The position numbers and the translations under genes were made by a program. From an uncultured Bacilli bacterium (GTDB lineage Bacteria; Bacillota_I; Bacilli_A; RF39; UBA660): a stretch of DNA of 17,933 nt. The stretch spans positions 1 to 17,933 of the forward strand of contig CANQDB010000013.1 of the NCBI GenBank assembly GCA_947591175.1. Direction: 5' to 3'. The notes below the pieces were generated by a model, which was not told the DNA's origin, ran no database searches, and saw only the letters and a list, made by a program, of their open reading frames with translations. Positions 1 through 7,760 of the stretch are shown here, one piece after another; positions within the stretch are counted from its first letter, which is position 1; each line of letters starts with the position of its first letter.

Positions 1-27
1 CAGTGAGATATTATACAACATAATTAT

Positions 28-63
28 GTATACATTTTAACTAATGATGCGTATACATTTTAA
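28..63. repeat. Two direct copies of a 13-bp motif upstream of the first promoter
   Basis: GTATACATTTTAA occurs exactly at 28-40 and again at 51-63, a period of 23 bp or about two helical turns. Each copy contains the self-complementary core GTATAC. The pair lies 29 bp upstream of a strong -35 box, so it could be a tandem regulator-binding site or part of an upstream gene's control region. No protein can be named, and the AT-rich setting makes chance partly possible. Confidence 0.45.
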
Positions 64-91
64 AAAAGGATTAACATCGGTCGTTTTTTCT

Positions 92-120
92 TTGACTTTA
101 AAACTCAAAAGTTGTATAAT
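92..120 (+). promoter_or_regulatory. SigA-type promoter for the 418-aa gene
   Basis: TTGACT at 92-97 and TATAAT at 115-120 are separated by exactly 17 bp. It sits 29 bp before the ATG at 150, with an AAGGGGA ribosome binding site at about 138-144. Nine A residues (131-139) lie just before that site. Confidence 0.85.
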
Positions 121-149
121 ATGAAAAGTCAAAAAAAAAGGGGATACTT

Positions 150-1406
150 ATGGACTTAAAAATTGATGAAAGAAGAGATGACGCTTATATATTAATAACC
201 GAAGATGGTAGGATGTTTCGTTTTGAATATAACTTTTTGTTTGGTTCTAGATTAATGCGTGGAACTACCACTCCTCTTGAAGGGTTTTTTACTAATCGAA
301 TCGAATGTGGAAATTATAAAAAAGTTTCGTTTGAAAATAATACTTTACACTTTGAAAAAAATGACTATGATTTTACTGATCCTGTACATCGTGTAATTAA
401 TTATCACTTTTTACCTTGTACCGACCCACAAGATAAAGCTTTCTTTCAATTGATTTATCAAAAATATAATGAAAGATCCGTGTCTGAAGCTGACTTCAAA
501 GCTATCCAAGAGGAAATAAAAAATCACATAAACGAAAATAAACCTTTGCCACCATTTGTAATGGAAGAAATTCAAAAAGTCTTTAAAATTCAAGCAACTA
601 AACAAAAAGATATCGACGAAAAAGATGAGTTTGATAAAAAATTATTTTTGACAAGAAAACAAATTGTTGAAAAACAAAATAAAGAGAAAAAAGCTAAATC
701 AATTATCAATGATTTAAATCATCTTGCTAACATTTTACATCTTAGTACTATTTGTATAAGTCTCTTGTTCTTTATTGCAGCATTTAGTCTAAATTCTCTT
801 TCTTTACTTATAATGACTGCTGTAATAACTCTTTCCTTAACTGGCTTTTGTATGAGTGAGTTAAAAAAAGACTTTAATGAAAAAAATAATTTTACAAAGA
901 CGTTATTAAACAAAATCTTTTTAGGTAAGATTTCTCCAAAAGAAATAAAGGAATCTAAAAAAGAAATTAAAGTCCAAAAGAAAGAAACTAAAACTACCTC
1001 TACTAAACAAGAAAACTGGGCTTTAAGTGATAGTTTATTAAGACGTATTTATAATGAAATCATTACTCTCCAACAAAATCCTTATCCAGGTTCAGAAACA
1101 ATTGTTGAAAGTCTCCAAGATTTAGCTAAGGAATATTACGAAAAAGAATGTCAATCACATTTAAATAATATCCAAGGTATGCCAGTTTTAACTTTTGGTG
1201 AAGTAGATTTTGAAAGTAGATTTACAGATCTTGTTGTCAAAGCTGCTAAAAAACAAACGATTATTCCAAAACGTCTCGAACAAGACGCTGACATAATCAC
1301 TGAAATAAGTAAAATGGTCGCAAGTCCAACTCTCGATACTGAAAGTGTAGATTCTTTAGGAAAAGCACCTTTACAAAAGTCAATTTATCCAAGAAAAAGA
1401 TCTTAA
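150..1406 (+). CDS. Unrecognised 418-aa protein with a central membrane hairpin
   Basis: I do not recognise this protein. Residues 1-150 look like a soluble mixed alpha/beta region. Residues 150-190 are highly charged (Lys/Glu-rich) and probably helical. Two hydrophobic segments follow at about 194-212 and 215-235, separated by only a few residues, so they probably form a membrane hairpin. Residues 240-285 are a Lys-rich linker, and 290-418 form a second soluble region ending in basic residues (YPRKRS). There is no signal peptide, so both soluble parts probably face the cytoplasm. The ATG at 150 has a good purine-rich ribosome binding site and a perfectly spaced promoter. The gene appears monocistronic, because a terminator overlaps its stop codon. 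No catalytic motif was found, so no function is offered. Confidence 0.85.
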   Translation: MDLKIDERRDDAYILITEDGRMFRFEYNFLFGSRLMRGTTTPLEGFFTNRIECGNYKKVSFENNTLHFEKNDYDFTDPVHRVINYHFLPCTDPQDKAFFQLIYQKYNERSVSEADFKAIQEEIKNHINENKPLPPFVMEEIQKVFKIQATKQKDIDEKDEFDKKLFLTRKQIVEKQNKEKKAKSIINDLNHLANILHLSTICISLLFFIAAFSLNSLSLLIMTAVITLSLTGFCMSELKKDFNEKNNFTKTLLNKIFLGKISPKEIKESKKEIKVQKKETKTTSTKQENWALSDSLLRRIYNEIITLQQNPYPGSETIVESLQDLAKEYYEKECQSHLNNIQGMPVLTFGEVDFESRFTDLVVKAAKKQTIIPKRLEQDADIITEISKMVASPTLDTESVDSLGKAPLQKSIYPRKRS

Positions 1407-1430
1407 CATCTTGTTAGGGTCTTTTCTTTT
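1391..1430 (+). terminator. Intrinsic terminator after the 418-aa gene
   Basis: A long stem pairs AGAAAAAGATCTTAACA with TGTTAGGGTCTTTTCT, with a few G-U pairs, around a 3-4 nt loop and ends in a T-rich tail. The left arm contains the last codons and stop (1404-1406). The right arm contains the -35 box used by lspA. Confidence 0.75.
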
Positions 1431-1439
1431 CGATATAAT
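1411..1439 (+). promoter_or_regulatory. SigA-type promoter for lspA-rluD, overlapping the preceding terminator
   Basis: TTGTTA at 1411-1416 and TATAAT at 1434-1439 have a 17-bp spacer. The -35 box lies inside the right arm of the upstream terminator. An AGGAGA ribosome binding site (1448-1453) precedes the ATG at 1460. Confidence 0.75.
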
Positions 1440-1459
1440 TTAGGTGTAGGAGAAAAGAC

Positions 1460-1921
1460 ATGAAAAAACATATTTATGGTATAACCTTAGTAGTCCTTTT
1501 ATTAGATCAATTAATAAAACAATTGATTATCAATAATCAAGGAATTTTACCAATTACGGTCATTCCTTCATTTTTTAAGATTAGTTATGTTGAAAATACA
1601 GGTGGAGCCTGGGGAATATTAGGTAATAGTACTTGGATTTTAACTATTATTAGTGTTATTGTTATTATTTTACTAAATCAATATTTGGCTAAAGAAAAGA
1701 AGTTTTCGCATCTTTCAACTATTTCATATGGTTTATTTATGGGTGGTTTACTTGGAAATCTAGTTGACCGCATTGCTTATCAATATGTGATTGATTACTT
1801 GGATTTTAAGATTTTTTCGTATGATTTTCCAGTCTTTAATTTAGCAGATATTTGTTTAGTTGTAAGTGTTTTCTTACTAATAATAGAAATGATAGGGAGA
1901 GAGATTAAGTGGAAAAAGTAG
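1460..1921 (+). CDS. lspA: Lipoprotein signal peptidase (signal peptidase II)
   Basis: This membrane aspartyl protease removes the signal peptide from diacylglyceryl-modified prolipoproteins. At 153 aa it has normal family length and four predicted membrane segments. Family motifs are clear: DQ at residues 16-17, ENTGGAWGIL at about 45-54, GNLVDR at 99-104 and FNLAD at 126-130. Asp103 and Asp130 correspond to the catalytic Asp102 and Asp129 known for the Bacillus subtilis enzyme, and Asp16 to the conserved Asp14. The ATG at 1460 has an AGGAGA site six bases upstream. The 3' end overlaps rluD by 13 bases, so the two are probably translationally coupled; lspA next to rluD is common in Bacillota. 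Its presence implies that the organism makes lipoproteins, although no lipobox protein is encoded in this window. Confidence 0.97.
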   Translation: MKKHIYGITLVVLLLDQLIKQLIINNQGILPITVIPSFFKISYVENTGGAWGILGNSTWILTIISVIVIILLNQYLAKEKKFSHLSTISYGLFMGGLLGNLVDRIAYQYVIDYLDFKIFSYDFPVFNLADICLVVSVFLLIIEMIGREIKWKK

Positions 1922-2799
1922 TAGAAGAAGCAAATGTTAGAATAGATCAATATTTAGCCAAAGAACTAGATATGAGTCGTAGTAAGATCGCAACTGCTAT
2001 TAAAGAAGGTAAAGTAAAAGTAAATGATAAAGAGATTAAATCAAGTTACTTAGTCCAGGTAGGGGATAAAATCACTACCTGCGAAGATTTAAATCAAGAG
2101 ATGACTATCGAAAAGGAAAATATTCCAATCGATGTCGTCTATGAAGATGATGATCTTTTGATTATCAATAAAAAAAGTGGTATGGTTGTGCATCCTGCTC
2201 CCGGTAATTACCATGGTACTTTAGTTAATGCTCTTTTGTATCGTTTTTCGTTAAGTAATAAAGATCCGCTTCGCCCAGGTATTGTCCATCGTTTAGATAA
2301 AGATACCTCAGGCGTTATGTTAGTAGCCAAGAACGATAAAGCACATGAACTACTAGCCAACATGATTAAGAATAAGGAAGTGGAACGTCTTTATCTTGCC
2401 TTAGTCGATGGAATTATTCCTCATAGTACAGGTACCATTGATGCTCCGATTGGAAGAGACCCTAATAACAGAGAAAAAATGAAAGTAACCGATGAAAACA
2501 GTAAGAAAGCAATTACTCATTTCCGCGTTTTAAAACGCTATCCCAATGTCAATAAAACGTTAATAGAGTGTAAACTAGAAACTGGTAGAACCCACCAAAT
2601 AAGAGTACATCTTTCCTACATCGGGTACCCAGTTTATAATGATCCTATGTACGGTAACAAGAAGAATACATCCGAGTTTGGACAATTTCTTCATTCCAAA
2701 AGCATTCGCTTTTGTCATCCAATTACTAAAAAAGAGATTTTTTACGAGGTGGATCCTCCTAAAGAATTTATGGATTATCTAAAAGAAATAGAGGAGTAG
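1909..2799 (+). CDS. rluD: RluA/RluD-family 23S rRNA pseudouridine synthase
   Basis: This cytoplasmic enzyme isomerises specific uridines to pseudouridine, most likely in 23S rRNA. An S4-like RNA-binding domain covers about residues 8-60 and the catalytic domain about 75-290. The signature HRLDKDTSG (127-135) contains catalytic Asp130, and GRTHQIRVHL lies at 226-235. Length (296 aa) is typical. The start is GTG at 1909, chosen because GGGAGAGAG at 1895-1903 is well spaced and the S4 domain begins immediately. It overlaps lspA by 13 bases and shares its promoter. The orthologue in Bacillus is the lspA-linked YlyB, so the exact target uridine is an inference. RluC or other RluA paralogues cannot be excluded. 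Confidence 0.95.
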   Translation: MEKVVEEANVRIDQYLAKELDMSRSKIATAIKEGKVKVNDKEIKSSYLVQVGDKITTCEDLNQEMTIEKENIPIDVVYEDDDLLIINKKSGMVVHPAPGNYHGTLVNALLYRFSLSNKDPLRPGIVHRLDKDTSGVMLVAKNDKAHELLANMIKNKEVERLYLALVDGIIPHSTGTIDAPIGRDPNNREKMKVTDENSKKAITHFRVLKRYPNVNKTLIECKLETGRTHQIRVHLSYIGYPVYNDPMYGNKKNTSEFGQFLHSKSIRFCHPITKKEIFYEVDPPKEFMDYLKEIEE

Positions 2800-2806
2800 T
2801 TTAGTT

Positions 2807-3223
2807 ATGATTGAGATTGAAAGACAAGAAAACGACATTATTTTATTAAAGCGCGAAGATGAAACATTGGAAATAAATTATGATGAAGATAATAGTATTA
2901 CGTGGACAATCATTAATAAAGATAAATCAAATCATTCTTTTTTAATAACTTCAGAAGATAAAGATGTTTATTATTCATTTAGTGAACTTTACTATTATTT
3001 AACACAGGATGAAAAGAGTTCTATTTCAAATGATAAAGAACAAAATAATGAATGGAAAATATCTTTACAAGGTCAAGATTATATATTAGAAATAGATAAC
3101 CAAAAAGTTCAAACTTGTTTTTCACTTCCATTTTTATTCTTTTTTTGGAGTTTACAAAATCATCAAGAAGAACCATATCACCAAATTGGTATAGATGAAT
3201 ATGTTTATCAAAAAAGAAAGTAA
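2807..3223 (+). CDS. Unrecognised 138-aa acidic protein
   Basis: I do not recognise this protein. It is short, rich in acidic and aromatic residues, and has a beta-strand-like alternation through about residues 1-100. A single hydrophobic stretch at about 104-116 (SLPFLFFFW) is flanked by polar sequence; this could be a buried strand or a weak membrane segment. The ATG at 2807 follows rluD by seven bases, and its ribosome binding site (GAGGAG, 2791-2796) lies inside the rluD stop region. It is therefore the third gene of the lspA-rluD transcript, which ends in a terminator just downstream. Position suggests co-expression with lipoprotein or ribosome maturation genes, but no function can be assigned. 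Confidence 0.75.
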   Translation: MIEIERQENDIILLKREDETLEINYDEDNSITWTIINKDKSNHSFLITSEDKDVYYSFSELYYYLTQDEKSSISNDKEQNNEWKISLQGQDYILEIDNQKVQTCFSLPFLFFFWSLQNHQEEPYHQIGIDEYVYQKRK

Positions 3224-3234
3224 CTGAATAATTA

Positions 3235-3268
3235 GAAAATAGAGAGGCCTGGCCTCTTTTTTCTATTC
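3235..3268 (+). terminator. Intrinsic terminator of the lspA operon
   Basis: AGAGG (3243-3247) and CCTCT (3253-3257) pair around a CCTGG loop, followed by a run of T to 3262. An outer AATAG/CTATT pairing extends the structure. Confidence 0.8.
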
Positions 3269-3277
3269 ACTTTTTTC

Positions 3278-3306
3278 TTGTCATGTCATGCTTTTTAGGG
3301 TATACT
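3278..3306 (+). promoter_or_regulatory. SigA-type promoter for tig
   Basis: TTGTCA at 3278-3283 and TATACT at 3301-3306 have a 17-bp spacer. The boxes lie between a terminator and the AAGGAG site (3320-3325) of tig. Confidence 0.85.
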
Positions 3307-3331
3307 ATACCTGTATTGGAAGGAGATTATT

Positions 3332-4624
3332 ATGCCAAAGAAAGAAGAAGAAACAAAAGATACTAAAAAAGTAAATAAAAATAAACATGAAGTTGAGGTT
3401 ACAATTGAAGGAACAGAATGGGAAAGTGCTCTTGACAAAGCTTTTAAAAAGGTAGTCAAAGAAGTAGAAGTCGATGGTTTCCGTCCTGGTAAAGTACCGC
3501 GTAATATCTATGAGAAAAAATATGGAAAAGCATCTCTATTTATGGATGGCGCAGACTTGGTTTTACAAGATGCTTATACGAAGGCTTTAGAAGATAGCAA
3601 ACTAGTACCAGTCGTGCAACCTGATGTTAACCTAAAAGCAATCGATGAAAATGGTGTTACTTTTATTTTCACGATTATTACGAAACCAGAAGTAAAAATC
3701 AAAAAATATAAAGGTTTCAAAGTAAAGAAAGAAGAGGCTAAAGTAACTAAAGAAGAAATCGATCACGAAATTGGTCATTTACTTGAACGTTATACGGAAC
3801 TTGTTACAAAAGATGGTAAAGTCGAAGAAGGAGACGTTGCTATAATTGATTTCGAAGGCTTCAAAGATGGAGTGGCTTTCGAAGGTGGTAAAGGTGAGAA
3901 TTATTCGCTTGAAATAGGAAGCCACACCTTTATTCCAGGTTTTGAAGAACAACTTGTCGGAATGAAACAAGATGAAGAAAAAGAAATCAAAGTTACTTTC
4001 CCCGAAGATTATCCAAAGGATGACTTAAAAGGTCAAGAGGTAACTTTCAAAGTAAAAGTAAATGAAGTGAAAGCCAAAGAACAACGTGAATTAGACGAAG
4101 AATTCTTTGAAGACTTAGGTATGGAAGGAGTTAACTCTAAAGATGCTCTTGAGAAAGAAATCGAAGCTAATATCAAAGCCCAAAAAGAAGCTGACCTTGA
4201 AAATAAATATATTGATGACTTACTAGATACCGTTTCTAAAGAAGTTGAAGTTGATATTCCTGAAGAAATGGTCGATGAAGAAATTCATCGTCTAATGGGT
4301 AGATTCGAAGAACAAATGAAAATGCAAGGTATCACTTTAGATATGTTCTATAAATATACCCAATCAACTCATGAAGATTTACATCATGAAATGGAGCCAA
4401 AGGCTTATAAAAATGTTTTATATCGCTTGATGATGGAAGAGATTATGAACCTTGAAAAAATCGAAGTTAGTGAGGAAGAAGCCGATAAAGAAGCCCAAAC
4501 TTTGGCTGACAAATATCAAATGCCGAAAGATCAATTTTTACAACTATTTGGTGGTCTAGATATGGTTCAATATGACCTCGAAATGCGTAAAGTAGTAGAA
4601 CTTTTAAAAGAAGCTAACAAATAG
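3332..4624 (+). CDS. tig: Trigger factor, ribosome-associated chaperone and prolyl isomerase
   Basis: Trigger factor docks at the ribosome exit tunnel and shields nascent chains. Three parts are visible. The N-terminal ribosome-binding domain contains the signature GFRPGKVP at residues 49-56. An FKBP-type prolyl isomerase domain spans about 165-248 (GDVAIIDFEGF, then SHTFIPGFEEQLVGM). A helical C-terminal chaperone domain covers about 250-430. Length (430 aa) is normal. The first 18 residues are an unusually charged Lys/Glu extension before the usual start of the domain. They follow a perfect AAGGAG site (3320-3325), so ATG 3332 is the likely start. It has its own promoter and terminator. In Bacillus tig is followed by clpX and lon; here lon follows directly. 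Confidence 0.97.
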   Translation: MPKKEEETKDTKKVNKNKHEVEVTIEGTEWESALDKAFKKVVKEVEVDGFRPGKVPRNIYEKKYGKASLFMDGADLVLQDAYTKALEDSKLVPVVQPDVNLKAIDENGVTFIFTIITKPEVKIKKYKGFKVKKEEAKVTKEEIDHEIGHLLERYTELVTKDGKVEEGDVAIIDFEGFKDGVAFEGGKGENYSLEIGSHTFIPGFEEQLVGMKQDEEKEIKVTFPEDYPKDDLKGQEVTFKVKVNEVKAKEQRELDEEFFEDLGMEGVNSKDALEKEIEANIKAQKEADLENKYIDDLLDTVSKEVEVDIPEEMVDEEIHRLMGRFEEQMKMQGITLDMFYKYTQSTHEDLHHEMEPKAYKNVLYRLMMEEIMNLEKIEVSEEEADKEAQTLADKYQMPKDQFLQLFGGLDMVQYDLEMRKVVELLKEANK

Positions 4625-4656
4625 AGAAGGGAACCCAAAAATTTCCTTCTTTTTTT
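4625..4656 (+). terminator. Intrinsic terminator after tig
   Basis: AGAAGGGAA (4625-4633) pairs with TTTCCTTCT (4642-4650), one pair being G-U. A run of six further T residues follows. It begins on the base after the tig stop codon. Confidence 0.8.
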
Positions 4657-4658
4657 GC

Positions 4659-4686
4659 TTGCATTTTTATATCAAGCGTTTATAAT
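4659..4686 (+). promoter_or_regulatory. SigA-type promoter for lon
   Basis: TTGCAT at 4659-4664 and TATAAT at 4681-4686 have a 16-bp spacer. A GAGGGAGGG ribosome binding site (4699-4707) precedes the GTG at 4715. I see no CtsR-type or CIRCE repeat that would mark heat-shock control. Confidence 0.7.
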
Positions 4687-4714
4687 AGTAAACATCACGA
4701 GGGAGGGATGAATA

Positions 4715-7070
4715 GTGAAAACAAATTTACCGGTGTTACTTCTTCGAAACGTTATTTTATTTCCTTGTAGTGAGATTCGTATCGAATTTGAAACGTTCGA
4801 AGAGAAACAACTTTTATCCCTTGCTGAAGCCTATTACCAAGGACACATTCTACTAGTTTTACCAAAAGATCCTTTAGAAGTAGATCCCGATATTTTAGAA
4901 CTTCCAAAAATGGGAGTTATCGGTCAAATAAAGATGAAGATGGATATGCCTAATGGTAAAACTAGAGTTATTATTAAAGGTGAAACAAGAGCCATAGTCG
5001 AAACCTTTACTAAGGAAGATGACCTCTTTGAAGCAACCTTAAAAAGTGTCACGGAAGATGCCATCGATGTCAACAAAGAAAAAGCCTATGTTAGAACTCT
5101 TTTAAGAGAATTAGATAATTATATTAAAGAAGTACCATATGCTTCCAATAGTGGACTCTCATCTTTACGAGGAGTTGACTCCATCTATGAATTAACCGAT
5201 TTAATTGCTCTTAGTCTTCCAGGTAATTTAAGTAGAAAAAAAGAATATATTGAAGAAGTAAATCCTTTTCGTCGTGCGGAAATGCTCTTAGACGACATGC
5301 ATCACGACGTCGAAATCTTAAAACTAGAGCAAGATCTCGATAAGCGTTTATCCAAAGAATTAGATGACCAACAAAAAGAATTCGTTTTACGGGAAAAAAT
5401 CCGTCTTATTAAACAAGAACTAGGGGATATTAACGATAAAGATTCGGAAGTTGAAGAACTACGTAAAAAGATTCAAAATCTAAAATGTAATGACAAAGTT
5501 AAAAAACGTCTTTTTGTGGAACTTTCCAAGTACGAAACGATGAATCCTAATTCCCCTGAAATGGGTATGATTAAGAATTACATAGACTGGTTCTTAGATT
5601 TACCATGGAATAATTTTACCGTCGATTGTACTAATTTACAGGAAGTAAAAAATAGTTTGGATGAGACACACTACGGTCTCGAAGTTGTAAAAACACGTAT
5701 TTTAGAGTATTTAGCCGTTAAACAACATACGAATAATTTAAAAAGTCCAATTCTTTGTTTAGTTGGTCCTCCTGGCGTTGGTAAGACAACTTTGGCCAAA
5801 AGTATTGCTAAAAGTTTACATCGAAAAAGTACCAAAATCTCCGTCGGTGGCGTAAACGATGAAGCAGAAATTGTGGGACACAGAAGAACCTATGTAGGAG
5901 CCGCTCCCGGTCTTATTATTCAAGGTATGAAGAAGGCTGGAACTTCGAACCCTGTCTTTATTATTGACGAAATCGATAAAATGCGCAAAGACATCAAAGG
6001 AGATCCTGCTAGTGCCTTGCTTGAAGTTTTAGACCCTGAACAAAACAAAAACTTTGTCGATCACTATATCGAAGAAGAATACGATTTATCGCAAGTTTTA
6101 TTTATTACAACAGCTAACTACTTAGATCAAATCCCCGAAGCCTTACGCGACCGCTTAGAGATTGTCGAACTATCAAGTTACACGGAATACGAAAAACAAG
6201 ACATTGCCTTAAATCATTTGATTCCTAACGAATTAAAAGAACACGGCTTAACTGAAAACGAAGTTAAAATTGACTCTAAAGTAATTTTGACAATTATTAG
6301 AAACTATACAAAAGAAGCAGGAGTTCGTGAACTAGAAAGATTACTTGCTAGCATTTTACGAAAAATGGTCATGGAAAAAGTATCTTCGAAAAAGAAGAAC
6401 TTCGTTTTAACCAATCGAAACTTAGAGAACTATTTAGGTAAAAAGAAATTTATTTATAACGAAAGTGATACCAAGGGTTCCATTGGAGTTGTCAATGGAC
6501 TCGCTTATACTATTTATGGTGGAGACTTATTGCCGATTGAAGCCACTTTGTTTAAAGGTAAAGGAAACTTGATTTTAACGGGATCCTTAGGTGACGTTAT
6601 GAAAGAATCCGCAATGCTATCGTTTAGTTACATTAAAAGTCATGCCGATGAATTCCATATACCATATCGTAAAATTGTGGAAAACGAAATTCACATTCAC
6701 GTTCCCGAAGGAGCCATTCCAAAAGATGGCCCCAGTGCCGGTGTAACCTTAACGACGACCTTGATTTCTCTTTTCACCAACACTAATAAGTACCAAAGTC
6801 GCTATGACTGGGGAAATGACTTTACGTGGTAAAGTTCTACCAATCGGAGGCCTTAAAGAAAAGACAATTGGGGCTCATCGTGGCGGAGTAAGAAAAATCT
6901 TTATTCCAAGAGAAAACAGCAAAGATTTGGATGAAATACCAGACGAAATTAAAAAAGATATTGAGTTTATCCTAGTAGACCAGTATTATGATATTTATCA
7001 CAGCCTGTTTCACAATAAAAAAGGAGTAGTAACTAATGAAAGAACAAATAGAGCTAGACTTAATATCTAG
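4715..7070 (+). pseudogene. lon: ATP-dependent protease Lon (LonA type), interrupted by a frameshift
   Basis: Lon is a cytoplasmic AAA+ serine protease that degrades damaged and regulatory proteins. The first frame (GTG 4715 to stop 6832) encodes the LON substrate-binding domain, a coiled helical region, Walker A GPPGVGKT at residues 351-358 and Walker B IIDEID with Asp418-Glu419. It also includes the protease start KDGPSAGVT with catalytic Ser674. It then runs into unrelated residues and stops. A second frame continues Lon exactly from MTGEMTLRGKVLPIGGLKEK (6804 on). It contains the catalytic Lys (codon 6861-6863) and ends at 7070. Rejoined, the product would be about 784 aa, normal for LonA. 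The 3' end overlaps the next gene by 35 bases. The break may be a real mutation or a sequence error. As written, the main product lacks the catalytic Lys. Confidence 0.92.
6785..6806 (+). other. Frameshift site in lon
   Basis: The upstream frame is sensible through the Asn codon at 6785-6787. The downstream frame is sensible from the Ser codon at 6789-6791 (S-T-K-V-A-M-T-G-E). The reading frame moves by +1, equivalent to one added base or two lost bases. Known LonA proteins, as remembered, have 24 residues from the catalytic Ser to the Met of MTGE. Direct joining gives 23 here, which favours a 2-base loss from an AT dinucleotide stretch. Confidence 0.8.
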
Positions 7071-7689
7071 AGTTCGCTTTTATTATTTGGCTTATGAACA
7101 GATCGGTATGGAGGAATACTTACAAGATGAAGAAACTTTGATTGAGGTTTGCCAAGGTCTAAGAGATGTTATGGCCAAAGAAGATATTTTATCGTTAAGC
7201 AAACATTTAGTTCCTCACCTTCAAGAGTTCTTAATGAAAACAAGATCTAAGTACGGTAGCAATGATCTTATCACTGTCGTGAACGATATGATTCGCCTTA
7301 CCAACGAATGGGATTATCTAAAAACTGAAGAAAAAATTCTCGTTCGCCAAGCTTATATTAAAGAGATTTTTCAAAGGCATGGCTCCACCTTTAAAGATAG
7401 TTGGTATTTGACGAGTGAACCTCAAAAACTCATTCGGGTATGGGATTACTTTCTTTTTGATGCCGCGTTAGAACAAGGTTTTCAAGAGGGAAAAGTGCCA
7501 ACACCTAATTTAGAATGCTACCCAAGATTAGCAGGTACCACTTACTACTTATTAGATCAAGGTTATTTTTCTAAAGAAGATAGTCACTTGCTTGAAGAAA
7601 TCAAAGAATCTCTTAACCAAAAAGAAAATTTAAAATATAGTAATAACAAGATTAGAAGCAAAATAAAAACTTATCAGTTCTCATCATAG
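7036..7689 (+). CDS. Unrecognised 217-aa soluble protein downstream of lon
   Basis: I do not recognise this protein. It appears soluble and mainly helical, with no signal peptide, no membrane segment and no nucleotide-binding loop. It is therefore not EngB, the GTPase found after lon in Bacillus. Aromatic and charged residues are frequent (for example VRFYYLAYEQIGMEEYL near the N-terminus and WDYFLFDAALEQGF near residue 140). The C-terminal 30 residues are Lys/Asn-rich and look disordered. The ATG at 7036 has an AAGGAG site at 7021-7026. The gene starts inside the lon coding region (35-base overlap) and is probably co-transcribed with it. Its stop lies inside a terminator loop. A role linked to proteolysis is possible from position alone. 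Confidence 0.8.
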   Translation: MKEQIELDLISRVRFYYLAYEQIGMEEYLQDEETLIEVCQGLRDVMAKEDILSLSKHLVPHLQEFLMKTRSKYGSNDLITVVNDMIRLTNEWDYLKTEEKILVRQAYIKEIFQRHGSTFKDSWYLTSEPQKLIRVWDYFLFDAALEQGFQEGKVPTPNLECYPRLAGTTYYLLDQGYFSKEDSHLLEEIKESLNQKENLKYSNNKIRSKIKTYQFSS

Positions 7690-7700
7690 AGAGCTTTTTT
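7677..7700 (+). terminator. Intrinsic terminator of the lon transcript
   Basis: GTTCTC (7677-7682) pairs with GAGAGC (7689-7694), with one wobble pair, across a six-base loop. Six T residues follow. The stop codon TAG at 7687-7689 lies within the structure. Confidence 0.75.
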
Positions 7701-7706
7701 CTTTAT

Positions 7707-7735
7707 TTGACTAAGGGACAAAAAAACTCTATAAT
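7707..7735 (+). promoter_or_regulatory. SigA-type promoter for the first surface-protein gene
   Basis: TTGACT at 7707-7712 and TATAAT at 7730-7735 have a 17-bp spacer. Because the -35 box occupies a possible TTG start codon in the same frame, translation cannot sensibly begin there. The start is placed at 7761. Confidence 0.85.
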
Positions 7736-7760
7736 TAAAGATAAGAGAATAGAGGTGAAG

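Noticed and set aside
64..90. Terminator-like AAAAAAGGA / TCGTTTTTT pairing before the first promoter
   Set aside because: The stem is nearly all A-T with a mismatch and a ten-base loop, too weak to call. The upstream gene, if any, is outside the window.
6780..6806. Programmed ribosomal frameshifting to make full-length Lon
   Set aside because: I see no slippery heptamer, strong pause codon or downstream pseudoknot, and Lon is not known for recoding. Residue spacing fits a small deletion better.
7707..7760. In-frame TTG at 7707 as start of the first surface protein
   Set aside because: The TTG is the first part of a TTGACT -35 box with a perfectly spaced TATAAT, so it lies upstream of the transcript start. 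ATG 7761 has a ribosome binding site and directly precedes the signal segment.
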